Assembly: GCA_934561395.1 (NCBI GenBank)
Contig: CAKTGF010000001.1
Location: 248,001 to 312,000 of the forward strand
Source: an uncultured Eubacterium sp.
GTDB lineage: Bacteria; Bacillota; Clostridia; Oscillospirales; Acutalibacteraceae
Length of the DNA: 64,000 bases
Direction of reading: 5' to 3'
A program made the position numbers and the translations under genes. Below the pieces are notes generated by a model, which was given only the letters and a program-made list of their open reading frames with translations, ran no database searches and was not told where the DNA came from. Positions 1 through 7,546 of this stretch are shown here, one piece after another; positions within the stretch are counted from its first letter, which is position 1, and the number at the start of each line of letters is the position of its first letter.

Positions 1-96
1 GTATCCCTGCAAAAAATATGCGACGGCCTTGAAATATCAATAAGAGAATTTTTCAATGACGACCTTTTTGACGACATCGAGCAGGAAATCAGTTAA
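1..96 (+). CDS. C-terminal end of an XRE-type helix-turn-helix regulator (partial)
   Basis: An open frame enters from the window edge and ends at TAA 94-96. The 31 visible residues contain ICDGLEISIREFFND, which resembles the last helix of Cro/C1-type (XRE) DNA-binding domains, where LQKICDGLGIS-like text is followed by a short acidic tail. The recognition helix lies outside the window, so target and role cannot be judged. A strong terminator follows directly, so this is the last gene of its transcript. Family assignment rests on a short piece and is moderate. Confidence 0.6.
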   Translation, partial: VSLQKICDGLEISIREFFNDDLFDDIEQEIS

Positions 97-104
97 ATAA
101 TTTT

Positions 105-131
105 GCCCCTAACGATGTTAGGGGCGTTTTT
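105..131 (+). terminator. Rho-independent terminator after the XRE-type gene
   Basis: A perfect 9-bp stem (GCCCCTAAC / GTTAGGGGC) with a 3-base loop is followed by GTTTTT. It begins 9 bases after the stop codon of the plus-strand gene. The minus-strand spoVAD stop lies just beyond it, so the two genes converge here. Confidence 0.85.
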
Positions 132-1141
132 CAGTATTCTATCAGCACGCCGTGGGCGATGCCGGGAATGGGCCGGCCCTGCTTTGCCGAGGTGGGCGAC
201 ATAAGTGCGCCTGTTGCCACAAACAGCACCTTTTTATATTTGCCACGCTTCATTTGCTTAATAATATGGGAGCAAAGCACGCTTGCACTGCAACCGCAGC
301 CCGAGCCGCCGGAATTAACATCCTGCTCCTTTAAGTTATAAATCATCAGGCCGCAATCGTTATGCACCGACTGAATATTCAAATTGTATTCAATTTTAAG
401 CACCTGATGCAAAAGTGTGGAACCTGTAAAGCCCAAATCCCCAGTGAGGATTAAATCGTAATCCTCAGGCTGTGTGGCGGTGTCCTTTAAAAACTCCGCA
501 ATAGTTCTTGCTGCCGCAGGGGCCATTGCCGCACCCATATTGTTAGCGTCCTTTATGCCCAAATCGGTTATTATGCCAATGTGCACCGCCGTGATTTTTG
601 GGCATTTTTTATTTTTATCCCCCTGTGCGATAACCGCAGAACCTGCGCCTGTTACAGTCCACTGGGCTGTGGGTGGGCGCTGGCCGCCGTATTCAAGAGG
701 AAAACGAAACTGCCTTTCGCTTGAGGCAAAGTGGCTGCTTGCACCGGCAACACAACACTGCGCACCGGCTGACACAAGCATTGCCCCGTTGGCAAGGGTC
801 AGCGCCATGGTTGAGCATGCGCCGTACATTCCGATAAAGGGTATTTCCAAATCCTTAAGGGCAAAGCATGAGCCTGTGCATTGGTCAAGCAAATCCCCTG
901 CTAAAACAAAATCAACATCCGCAGGGCTTTTTTCTGCATCGCTCAGCGCCCTTATTACGGCGTCGTGCAGCATGGCTGACTCTGCAAGCTCAAAGGAATC
1001 CTGCCCCATGGTTGTATCGTCAAAAACTGCGTCAAAATCGTTTCGTAAAGGACCCTCGCCCTCCTTTTTGCCGCAAACCCCTGCGCTGCCAATTATTTGC
1101 GGACTGTTTTCAAAAACAATTGTTTTTCCGTTAAATAACAT
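131..1141 (-). CDS. spoVAD: Stage V sporulation protein AD
   Basis: 336 residues, the usual SpoVAD length. SpoVAD has a thiolase-like fold and is part of the SpoVA complex, which moves Ca-dipicolinic acid into the forespore and out at germination. Visible hallmarks are GMYGACSTM (Cys109 at the thiolase nucleophile position), the glycine-rich TVTGAGSAV segment near 163-170 and a late GDLGFTGSTLL block. The start is supported by GAGGTG seven bases upstream. The usual neighbours spoVAC and spoVAE are absent: the downstream side is a convergent regulator and the upstream side is a MATE exporter 42 bases away. It may share the MATE transcript or have its own forespore promoter in the short gap; none is convincing by eye. 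Confidence 0.93.
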   Translation of the reverse strand: MLFNGKTIVFENSPQIIGSAGVCGKKEGEGPLRNDFDAVFDDTTMGQDSFELAESAMLHDAVIRALSDAEKSPADVDFVLAGDLLDQCTGSCFALKDLEIPFIGMYGACSTMALTLANGAMLVSAGAQCCVAGASSHFASSERQFRFPLEYGGQRPPTAQWTVTGAGSAVIAQGDKNKKCPKITAVHIGIITDLGIKDANNMGAAMAPAAARTIAEFLKDTATQPEDYDLILTGDLGFTGSTLLHQVLKIEYNLNIQSVHNDCGLMIYNLKEQDVNSGGSGCGCSASVLCSHIIKQMKRGKYKKVLFVATGALMSPTSAKQGRPIPGIAHGVLIEY

Positions 1142-1183
1142 AAAAACACCTCGATAATATTTTTACCAAGGTGCATTGTTTTA

Positions 1184-2560
1184 TTATTCATTAATTTTTG
1201 ATTGCATATTTTTAAGTTGCTTTAAAAACACCAGCATAAAGGGCACCGCCACAACGGCGGACACCACATTTGAAACGGGCTGGGCTATTTCAATGCCCGT
1301 TACACCAAAAAATTTAGGCAAAGCCAATATCAGCGGAATGAAAAACAAACCGTTTTGGGCACAGGCAAGGAAAAAGGCTCTGCCTGTTTTTCCCACGCTT
1401 TGAAAAACCATGTTGGCAATCATAATGGTTGGCATAAACATCAGTGCCACGCAAAGATACCTTAACGCAATTGTGCCTATTTCAACAATTTCGGCCTCGT
1501 TTCTGAACATAGTAACCACCTGTGGTGCAAAGGCAAACATTATTGCCGCCAGGGCGGAAACCACAATGGTGTCAAACCGCCATGTAAAAAGCAAGCCCTT
1601 TCTTACTCTGTCATAATTTTTAGCCCCAAAGTTAAAGGAGGACACAGGTTGAAAGCCCTGACCTATGCCGACCCCAACGCTGAAAATAAGCATGGTGCAC
1701 TTGGCAACAATACTCATTGCGGCAACGCAGCTGTCGCCGTAGGACGCCGCAGCCACATTAAGCAGCATTGTTGACACAGAGTTAAGCCCCTGCCTTGCAA
1801 AGCTGGGCACACCTGTTGAAACAATATTCCAAATCATTCTGCCGTTGGGTTTTAAATATTTAAATGAAATTCTGCATTGCAGTTTTTTAAAGATAAAGAA
1901 CGAAAGCAAAATGCCCATGCTGATATATTGTGAAAGCGCCGTCGCCAGCCCTGCTCCCGAAATTCCCATATCAAACACAAAAATAAACAAGGGGTCAAGG
2001 GCAATGTTAAGCAGCCCGCCGGTTGCAAGGCCAATCATTGCAAGCCTTGCCAAGCCCTCATAGCGCATAATATTGTTTAAAACGCAGGAGGTGGTTAACG
2101 CCGGTCCTGCAATAAGAATGAAAAATGCGTATTTTTTTGCATAGGGCAAAATTGTTTCGGTGCTGCCCAGCAGGCGCATAAAGGGCGTAATGAAAATCAA
2201 ACCGAACAGCATAATAACCATGCTCACACCCAAAGCCAGGGCAAAAGCCCAGGTGGAATACTTTCTGGCGGTTTCAACATCCTTTTCCCCAAGCTTTCGG
2301 CTGATGCAGCTGCCTGCACCCTGTCCAAACATAAAGCCAAAAGCCTGCAAAATGCCCATAAGGCTAAAAACAACACCTGTTGCGCCGCTTGCCGAAACGC
2401 TGATTTTTGAAACAAAATAGGTGTCGGCAACATTATAAATCATTGTTATCATCATGCTGATAACCGTTGGCACGGATAATGAAATTATCAGCTTTTTTAT
2501 GGGCGTTTGCGTTAATTTTTTATATTGAGCCTGCGCCGAGGCAGAGTTGTCGCTGTGCAT
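1184..2560 (-). CDS. MATE family multidrug/metabolite efflux transporter
   Basis: 458 residues with about twelve hydrophobic segments in two homologous halves, as in MatE proteins such as NorM and MepA. These are Na+- or H+-coupled exporters of cationic drugs and metabolites. The N-terminal half carries LIISLSVPTVISMMITMIYN and VFGQGAGS-type text (seen as MFGQGAGSCISRKLG), the second half SVGVGIGQGFQPVSSFNFGA, both typical of the family. A sigma-A promoter lies at 2591-2619. The substrate cannot be read from sequence. The gene precedes spoVAD on the same strand with a 42-base gap. Confidence 0.92.
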   Translation of the reverse strand: MHSDNSASAQAQYKKLTQTPIKKLIISLSVPTVISMMITMIYNVADTYFVSKISVSASGATGVVFSLMGILQAFGFMFGQGAGSCISRKLGEKDVETARKYSTWAFALALGVSMVIMLFGLIFITPFMRLLGSTETILPYAKKYAFFILIAGPALTTSCVLNNIMRYEGLARLAMIGLATGGLLNIALDPLFIFVFDMGISGAGLATALSQYISMGILLSFFIFKKLQCRISFKYLKPNGRMIWNIVSTGVPSFARQGLNSVSTMLLNVAAASYGDSCVAAMSIVAKCTMLIFSVGVGIGQGFQPVSSFNFGAKNYDRVRKGLLFTWRFDTIVVSALAAIMFAFAPQVVTMFRNEAEIVEIGTIALRYLCVALMFMPTIMIANMVFQSVGKTGRAFFLACAQNGLFFIPLILALPKFFGVTGIEIAQPVSNVVSAVVAVPFMLVFLKQLKNMQSKINE

Positions 2561-2590
2561 ATTATCATCTCTTTTTTTAATATTATTAGA

Positions 2591-2619
2591 ATTTTAGCAC
2601 CGTTTAACAAAAATAACAA
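2591..2619 (-). promoter_or_regulatory. Sigma-A promoter of the MATE gene
   Basis: On the minus strand: -35 TTGTTA, 17-base spacer, -10 TAAAAT, about 30 bases before the MATE start codon. Confidence 0.65.
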
Positions 2620-2650
2620 GGTCAAAAATTCAAAAATTTCAAAAGTAAAA

Positions 2651-2671
2651 CCCGCCGAAATAATCGACGGG
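2651..2671 (-). terminator. Terminator of the tRNA-Arg gene
   Basis: On the minus strand an 8-bp stem (CCCGTCGA / TCGGCGGG, one G-U pair) with a 5-base loop is followed by TTTTACTTTT. It starts 8 bases after the tRNA 3' end. Confidence 0.85.
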
Positions 2672-2679
2672 AGTTTTGA

Positions 2680-2756
2680 TGGCCTGCCCAACAGGACTCG
2701 AACCTGCAATCCTCAGAATCGGAATCTGATGCATTATCCGGTTGTGCTATGGGCAG
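2680..2756 (-). tRNA. tRNA-Arg, anticodon CCG
   Basis: A full cloverleaf can be drawn on the minus strand: acceptor CTGCCCA/TGGGCAG, D-arm with GCA/TGC, anticodon stem TCAGA/TCTGA with loop TTCCGAT, and T-arm GCAGG/CCTGT with loop TTCGAGT. The anticodon CCG (plus-strand 2720-2722) reads CGG arginine codons. The discriminator is G and the CCA end is encoded (2680-2682). The gene is monocistronic, with its own promoter and terminator. Confidence 0.95.
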
Positions 2757-2767
2757 ATACAAACTAC

Positions 2768-2795
2768 ATTATAACACAAAACAAAAAATATGCAA
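2768..2795 (-). promoter_or_regulatory. Promoter of tRNA-Arg
   Basis: On the minus strand: -35 TTGCAT, 16-base spacer, -10 TATAAT, 11 bases from the tRNA 5' end. The MITE-like repeat begins only 5 bases upstream of the -35 box. Confidence 0.7.
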
Positions 2796-2799
2796 CAAT

Positions 2800-3025
2800 G
2801 GGGCACACTACACAAGGAATAAATGCTCAAAAAACAAAGAAACAGCGAAACACTGCGTTAAATTTACAGTAAAGGCGGCAAGCCTGCCCTGCAAAATATG
2901 CCATGTCTTTCATCTGTTTCTATGCTTTTTGAGTGCAAGGCAGTTTAAGCAAACTGATTTTGTTCAGTGTGCATTAACAAAATCCAGAAAGCTTAAACCA
3001 ATTACTTCCTTATGCAGTGCGCCCC
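2800..3025. mobile_element. MITE-like repeat, copy 1 (226 bp)
   Basis: Fills most of the gene-free stretch 2757-3056. The ends are imperfect terminal inverted repeats of about 20 bp (GGGGCACACTACACAAGGAA at the left; the complement of the right end is GGGGCGCACTGCATAAGGAA). The reverse complement matches 36960-37239 with roughly eight differences over the shared part, but this copy lacks about 53 bp containing a hairpin. It has no coding capacity. Just outside, AATATGCAACA on the left faces TGCTGCATATT on the right, a second inverted pair unrelated in sequence to the arms of copy 2. Non-autonomous transposition is inferred from structure; no transposase is visible. Confidence 0.75.
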
Positions 3026-3056
3026 AATGAACTGCCCTGCTGCATATTTATTTTAA

Positions 3057-4544
3057 TTAAACCTTGCTCAATTTTCCGCTTGAGGAAAGCTGCGAAAATT
3101 GAGTGTAGCCGTATTTGCTTTTAACTGAAGTGATATTACATTTAACCTTGCCGCAGGCCAGTGCCGCAACAAGTTTTGTTGAATCGGAACCGTAGTTAAA
3201 GCGCATGTGCTGAAGGCCTTTAATAAACCATGTGTTATCTGGAAGATAGCAGGTTTTTGCATTGATTATTTTATCGCCTGACACATATTTTCCGCTTGCG
3301 CTGAGGGTTTTGCCGTATTTTGCAACCGTAGCGCCTGCGGAGGCGTATTTGGTATCAATAAGCACATCGGTTTGGTTGTACGCCTTTGATGTGATAGGTA
3401 TGCCCATTGAGCTGTAGCCTGCAATAATTGCAACCTGAACGCCCTGCTTTTTAATAGCCTTAAGGTTTGAGGCAAGCCTGCCTTGAACGCCGTGGTATTT
3501 TTTAATTTTTTTGTATAGGCCGCTGTGTTTATCAAGGAAACCGATTGCGCTCATTTCCTTAACAGCCTTGTCGAAGGTGTTATAGGGAATACACTCCCAA
3601 AGTGACGGAATGTAGCCAATCCAATTCTTAAGCACATTGTTATAAAGCTTTTTAACATTCTTTTTGCTGCTTGCAAATTCGTCTAAATAATCGCAGGCGT
3701 TGCTGATTCTTACATCAAAGGTTGCCCTTAAAATGCGGAACAGAGCCTTTTGCGAACCGCAGTCATATTCGGTTTCCATGCACTTAACGAAGTTAAGAAC
3801 CGCAGTTTTGTCAATTGACAAATCAAGTGCATAGGCGCTTGCAACATCAACGCCCATAAATGCGGCATTAACAAAAATGCACCTTTCAATATCCTTGTTG
3901 CCCTTGTAAGCGTCAATATAAGCGGAAAGCACGCTGCCGCCAAGGGAGCAGCCCACAAGGCTGACCTTTTTAGCGCCTGTTTTCTTTTTAATAATTTTAA
4001 TATAGGTGTTTAAGCCGTCGGCGGTTTGGCATATATCCTGCCGCCAATCGTAATTGTAGCAATAAACATTGCTTGCACCTATTGTGTTACAAAGCTGGCG
4101 TGCAATTGACGCCTCTGCAGTGGTGGCGTTTTGCCAATAATCCTTGTGATTTGCCAGTGAATCGGTCCAATAATTATCTATACCCTGTCCCTTTTTAACA
4201 TTGCCGTTTTTAGTGCAGTTTAAAACAGACGCACCGCTTGTGAAATCCGCAAGAGAATTAATTAATGTGTTATCGTCATTTTTTCTGCCCTTGTCAAGCA
4301 TTCTTAAAACCTGGCACATTAAATCAACATTGCCCACAATGCCCGAGGCTATGTCGCCCAAGCCAAGGTTTGCAATTTCGCTTTGCTCCTTGGTGCCCAC
4401 ATTTTCATAAACAGGGTTTGCACCCAAGCCGTGAACAAGAATAACAGGTGTTGTTGTGTTTTTCGCAAAAGCAACGCTTGTGCAGGAAAAAAGCATAATT
4501 ACCGACAAAGAAATACTTATTACCGCTTTAAATATTTTTTTCAT
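3057..4544 (-). CDS. Secreted LCAT-like lipase/acyltransferase (alpha/beta hydrolase)
   Basis: 495 residues from the chosen start. The protein begins MKKIFKAVISISLSVIMLFS and ends its export signal near AFA-KN. The mature part opens with PVILVHGLG (oxyanion-hole HG), has YDWR at about 165-168, which is typical of the lecithin:cholesterol acyltransferase family, and has the nucleophile elbow GCSLGG with Ser200. An acid/His pair probably lies in the last 100 residues (for example in GLQHMRFNYG). It probably cleaves or transfers acyl chains of lipids outside the cell. An in-frame ATG lies 12 bases upstream at 4556; 4544 is preferred because it has GGTGAT at suitable spacing and matches the leader-to-ATG distance of two other genes here. 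It is monocistronic. Confidence 0.85.
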   Translation of the reverse strand: MKKIFKAVISISLSVIMLFSCTSVAFAKNTTTPVILVHGLGANPVYENVGTKEQSEIANLGLGDIASGIVGNVDLMCQVLRMLDKGRKNDDNTLINSLADFTSGASVLNCTKNGNVKKGQGIDNYWTDSLANHKDYWQNATTAEASIARQLCNTIGASNVYCYNYDWRQDICQTADGLNTYIKIIKKKTGAKKVSLVGCSLGGSVLSAYIDAYKGNKDIERCIFVNAAFMGVDVASAYALDLSIDKTAVLNFVKCMETEYDCGSQKALFRILRATFDVRISNACDYLDEFASSKKNVKKLYNNVLKNWIGYIPSLWECIPYNTFDKAVKEMSAIGFLDKHSGLYKKIKKYHGVQGRLASNLKAIKKQGVQVAIIAGYSSMGIPITSKAYNQTDVLIDTKYASAGATVAKYGKTLSASGKYVSGDKIINAKTCYLPDNTWFIKGLQHMRFNYGSDSTKLVAALACGKVKCNITSVKSKYGYTQFSQLSSSGKLSKV

Positions 4545-4573
4545 ACTAATCACCATAGCCTTTCAGGCAACAA
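4537..4573. repeat. 37-bp direct repeat, gene-proximal copy
   Basis: Identical to 4695-4731 except at one base (4544 T versus 4702 C), 158 bp apart. This copy contains the lipase start codon and the 3' part of its leader structure (AAAGGCTATGG on the minus strand). Confidence 0.9.
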
Positions 4574-4622
4574 TAGCATATTATAAATCACCTGATTAAC
4601 CTGCGTTGCCTGAACAGGCGTA
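4545..4622 (-). promoter_or_regulatory. Structured 5' leader of the lipase gene (shared leader motif, instance 1)
   Basis: In the minus-strand RNA, GCCU (4616-4619) can pair with AGGC (4558-4561), and CAGGCAAC (4605-4612) with GTTGCCTG (4564-4571). The 3' side is GAAAGGCTATGGTGATTAGT followed by the ATG at 4544. The same layout with different stem sequence precedes ypeB and the lipoprotein at 34539. It may fold over the ribosome binding region. It does not match a riboswitch class known to me. Together with the promoter and repeats it fills the gene-free stretch 4545-4885. Confidence 0.5.
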
Positions 4623-4646
4623 AATGGTGATTTCAGCCATTTCAAA

Positions 4647-4675
4647 ATTATGCCGCAGGCAAATTTTGAAGGCAA
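4647..4675 (-). promoter_or_regulatory. Possible lipase promoter inside an inverted repeat
   Basis: On the minus strand: -35 TTGCCT, 17-base spacer, -10 CATAAT. An 8-bp inverted repeat TCAAAATT/AATTTTGA (4642-4669) surrounds the spacer and -10, as an operator might. The predicted RNA start would fall just before the leader structure. Confidence 0.45.
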
Positions 4676-4694
4676 TATAATTTGATTAGTGTGA

Positions 4695-4731
4695 TTTTTC
4701 ACACTAATCACCATAGCCTTTCAGGCAACAA
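4695..4731. repeat. 37-bp direct repeat, distal copy, with a following hairpin
   Basis: Second copy of the 4537-4573 repeat. It runs into a perfect 11-bp hairpin, TGATTAGTGTG/CACACTAATCA (4683-4710). It carries a duplicate of the MVIS start region but no lipase frame follows, so it looks like a partial duplication of the gene start. Confidence 0.85.
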
Positions 4732-4841
4732 ATAAATCATTAAAATCCGCACTCATTACGCAGTCCCTATAAGATGCACACATAATGAACGGTTGATCTC
4801 CAAAATACGGGGTCAATATGCTAAATTTGCCAAAAAAACAT

Positions 4842-4869
4842 AAAACGGCAAACAAGTGCTTGCCGTTTT
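4842..4869 (-). terminator. Terminator of the GH3 gene
   Basis: On the minus strand a 10-bp stem AAAACGGCAA/TTGCCGTTTT is followed by ATGTTTTTTT, 17 bases after the GH3 stop codon. Confidence 0.85.
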
Positions 4870-4885
4870 AACTGTTAACAATAGA

Positions 4886-7384
4886 TTAAATTGAGCTGAG
4901 AAGCTTAGGAAGCTTAGCAATTGTTCCGCCAAGGCGCCAGAAAATTCTGTTAAATCCGGCAAAGCTTGATTGGTCGTCGTTAAGCATCATCAACAATCCC
5001 TCTGCCTGTGCAGGAGAAAAAGCACCCATTGACATTGCAATAAAGTTACGGATTGGAATTTGAGTTGCCATAGCGGCAAGCATTAATCCGTCGCCGTTTG
5101 CGTCACTGCCCATGCCTGACATAATCTTTTCAATTAATCTGCAAAGCTTGCCACCCCACTTGGTGTGACGAGCGTCGTTCAAACAGCAATAAAGATCTAT
5201 TTTCTTGTTAAGGTCAATTTCAGGGTTTGGAAGTTCGCCGTAAACAGCAGCAAAATCATCACGGGTAACAGCTGCAACATTGTTGTAATAGTTTGGTGCG
5301 GTTTCCCTGTAATCGGGGATTGCAGCGTCAACTGTTGATTCAACATTAACTGTTGCCGTTAACTTAATGTCACGGCTTGAAGCGCCAACCATAATTTCAA
5401 ATTCGCCGGTTTCAACCTGCCAATCGCCAAGGTTAACATTGTAGAATGCAAAAGCTCTCTTTGAAAGGTCAAGAGAAATTTCTTTCTCCTCCCCTGCCTT
5501 AAGAAATACCTTCTTAAATGCACGGAGCTCCTTAACGGGACGGTAGATTGTTGATTCCTTATCATTCACATAAAGCTCTGCAACCTCAGCACCGTCAACG
5601 CTGCCGGTGTTCTTAATCTTAAAGGTTACTGTTAATGTGTCTGTATCCTTAATGCTGTCGGCAGAAAGCTTAATGTCGCTGTATTCAAAGGTGGTGTATG
5701 AAAGGCCGTAGCCGAATGGGAATACAACATCAAGATTTGCAGCATCGTAATATCTGTAGCCAATGTAAACTGACTCTCTGTGCTCTGATGTAACAGGGCC
5801 GCCCGGATAGTTGCCGTAGGTTGGGTTAACCTCAAATGAGGTTGGATATGTTTCGGATGTTTTACCTGACGGGTTAACAGCGCCTGTAAGAATGTTGGCA
5901 ACTGCACCGCCGCTTGCCTGGCCGCCCAAGCCTGAGTTAAGAAGGCCCTTAACCTCGCTGAGCCAAGGCATAAGTACAACCGAGCCGCCTGCAAGAACAA
6001 CTACTGTGTTTGGATTAGCCTGTGCAATTGCAGAAACAAGTGCGTTGTGGTTTTCAGGCATATCAATTGACTTTCTGTCGTAGCCCTCGCCCTCAAACTC
6101 CTCTGTAAGGCCAACAAATACAACTGCAACATCCGCAGCCTTTGCTGCATTAACAGCCTCTGCAACAAGCTCTGATTCAGGCTTTCTGTTTTTATCCTTC
6201 TTTGTAGGAGCTGATTTGTAATAGCCCTGTGCGTATGTCATATCAACGCCGAGCTTTTCAAGCTCATCGCAAGCGTTTGAAAGCATTGTCGGGTTGATAA
6301 CAGATGAACCTGCGCCCTGGAAACGGGGAGATTTAGCCATCTCACCGATAACGGCAACCTTTTGACCCTTCTTAAGAGGAAGAATGTTATCATCGTTCTT
6401 GAGAAGAACCATTGAGCCCTCTGCAATTTCCTGTGCGATTTTGTGGTGAGCAACAGGGTCAAAGGTGTGCTCTTTTTCAAGAGCAGGCTTTGATTTAACA
6501 ATAAGGTCAACAACGGCGTCAATTCTTTCATCAAGAACAGCCTCGTCAAGATCACCGTTCTTAACAGCCTCAATAATTCTTTTTGCATTCAAAGTGCCTG
6601 AGCTTGGCATTTCAAGGTCTGTGCCAGCCTTTAAGCCGGGAACTCTGTCAACAGATGCGCCCCAGTCGGTAACAATCATACCCTGGAAGCCCCACTCGCC
6701 ACGGAGAACCTGCTGCTGAAGCCATTCGTTCTGTGATGCGTAAACACCGTTGATTCTGTTATATGAATTCATTATCGTCCATGGTTGTGCCTCTTTAACG
6801 GCAATTTCAAAAGCAGGGAAATAAATTTCACGCATTGTTCTTTCGTCGATAACCTCGTTAAGAACCATACGAAAAGCCTCTTGTGAGTTACAAGCAAAGT
6901 GCTTGAGTGATGTGCCCACGCCCTTTGACTGAACGCCGTTGATAACAGCGGCTGAGCATTTGCCTGCAAGGAGCGGATCTTCTGAAAAATATTCAAAGTT
7001 ACGGCCGCATACAGGAGAACGCTTGATGTTTGTGCCGGGGCCAAGGATGGTTGATACCTTTTCCTTTAAGCACTCCTGACCCATAGCCTCGCCCTCTTTA
7101 ACCAAAAGGTCAGGGTCCCATGAGCAGGATGATGTTGCAGCAGGGGGGAAGCAGGTTGTGGGAACAGAGTTGCCCAAGCCGATACCTCCGCTTGATTTAG
7201 CTGTGCCTTCGGGCTCAACATAATCCTTACCCTTTTGCTTACGCAGACCGTGAGGGCCGTCTGTAATCATAATTTTGGGAAGGCCTAATTCAGGAGCCTC
7301 CTCAAGGTGCCAATAGTCATAGCCCGATGCAAAAGCTGCCTTTTGCTCAAGGCTCATTTTACTGATAATTTCAGGATGTTTCAT
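4886..7384 (-). CDS. Glycoside hydrolase family 3 beta-glucosidase/beta-xylosidase
   Basis: 832 residues without a signal peptide, so probably cytoplasmic. Order: GH3 N-terminal barrel (about 20-320) with GLPKIMITDGPHG, substrate-binding KHF (161-163) and nucleophile Asp240 in MIVTDWGAS; GH3 C-terminal alpha/beta domain (about 330-560) with VVLAGGSVV and FPFGYGLSYTTF; then a fibronectin-III-like domain (about 580-690). It likely hydrolyses terminal beta-linked glucose or a related sugar from imported oligosaccharides. About 100 residues past the Fn3 domain (735-832, starting IDLNKKIDLYC) are not part of the standard three-domain layout and are of unknown function. It is monocistronic, with promoter and terminator visible. 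The exact sugar specificity is not readable. Confidence 0.93.
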   Translation of the reverse strand: MKHPEIISKMSLEQKAAFASGYDYWHLEEAPELGLPKIMITDGPHGLRKQKGKDYVEPEGTAKSSGGIGLGNSVPTTCFPPAATSSCSWDPDLLVKEGEAMGQECLKEKVSTILGPGTNIKRSPVCGRNFEYFSEDPLLAGKCSAAVINGVQSKGVGTSLKHFACNSQEAFRMVLNEVIDERTMREIYFPAFEIAVKEAQPWTIMNSYNRINGVYASQNEWLQQQVLRGEWGFQGMIVTDWGASVDRVPGLKAGTDLEMPSSGTLNAKRIIEAVKNGDLDEAVLDERIDAVVDLIVKSKPALEKEHTFDPVAHHKIAQEIAEGSMVLLKNDDNILPLKKGQKVAVIGEMAKSPRFQGAGSSVINPTMLSNACDELEKLGVDMTYAQGYYKSAPTKKDKNRKPESELVAEAVNAAKAADVAVVFVGLTEEFEGEGYDRKSIDMPENHNALVSAIAQANPNTVVVLAGGSVVLMPWLSEVKGLLNSGLGGQASGGAVANILTGAVNPSGKTSETYPTSFEVNPTYGNYPGGPVTSEHRESVYIGYRYYDAANLDVVFPFGYGLSYTTFEYSDIKLSADSIKDTDTLTVTFKIKNTGSVDGAEVAELYVNDKESTIYRPVKELRAFKKVFLKAGEEKEISLDLSKRAFAFYNVNLGDWQVETGEFEIMVGASSRDIKLTATVNVESTVDAAIPDYRETAPNYYNNVAAVTRDDFAAVYGELPNPEIDLNKKIDLYCCLNDARHTKWGGKLCRLIEKIMSGMGSDANGDGLMLAAMATQIPIRNFIAMSMGAFSPAQAEGLLMMLNDDQSSFAGFNRIFWRLGGTIAKLPKLLSSI

Positions 7385-7417
7385 ATTTTACCCCTTTCAA
7401 AAATATATAACAGAAAT

Positions 7418-7446
7418 ATTATACAATAATTAACCTGTTTTGTCAC
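7418..7446 (-). promoter_or_regulatory. Sigma-A promoter of the GH3 gene
   Basis: On the minus strand: -35 GTGACA, 17-base spacer, -10 TATAAT, with GAAAGGGG before the start codon. Confidence 0.65.
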
Positions 7447-7510
7447 TATCATTAATATAAAAATTATGTCTTAAAAATTGTCTAATTTTACTATATTGCA
7501 GGCAAAAAAA

Positions 7511-7539
7511 AGCCACAGGTACCCTTTGGCACTGTGGCT
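7511..7539 (-). terminator. Terminator of the symporter gene
   Basis: On the minus strand a stem AGCCACAG/CTGTGGCT is followed by TTTTTTT, 8 bases after the stop codon. Confidence 0.9.
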
Positions 7540-7546
7540 GACTTAA

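Noticed and set aside
4545..4622. Known riboswitch (c-di-GMP, cobalamin, purine, fluoride) as the lipase leader
   Set aside because: None of the conserved core strings of those classes is present; only the stems and GAAAGGC-NATG motif described are shared.
4550..4714. 54-codon minus-strand frame starting MVISVKNHT in the distal repeat upstream of the lipase
   Set aside because: It arises from the duplicated start region, runs through the promoter and leader structure, and shows no protein-like composition.
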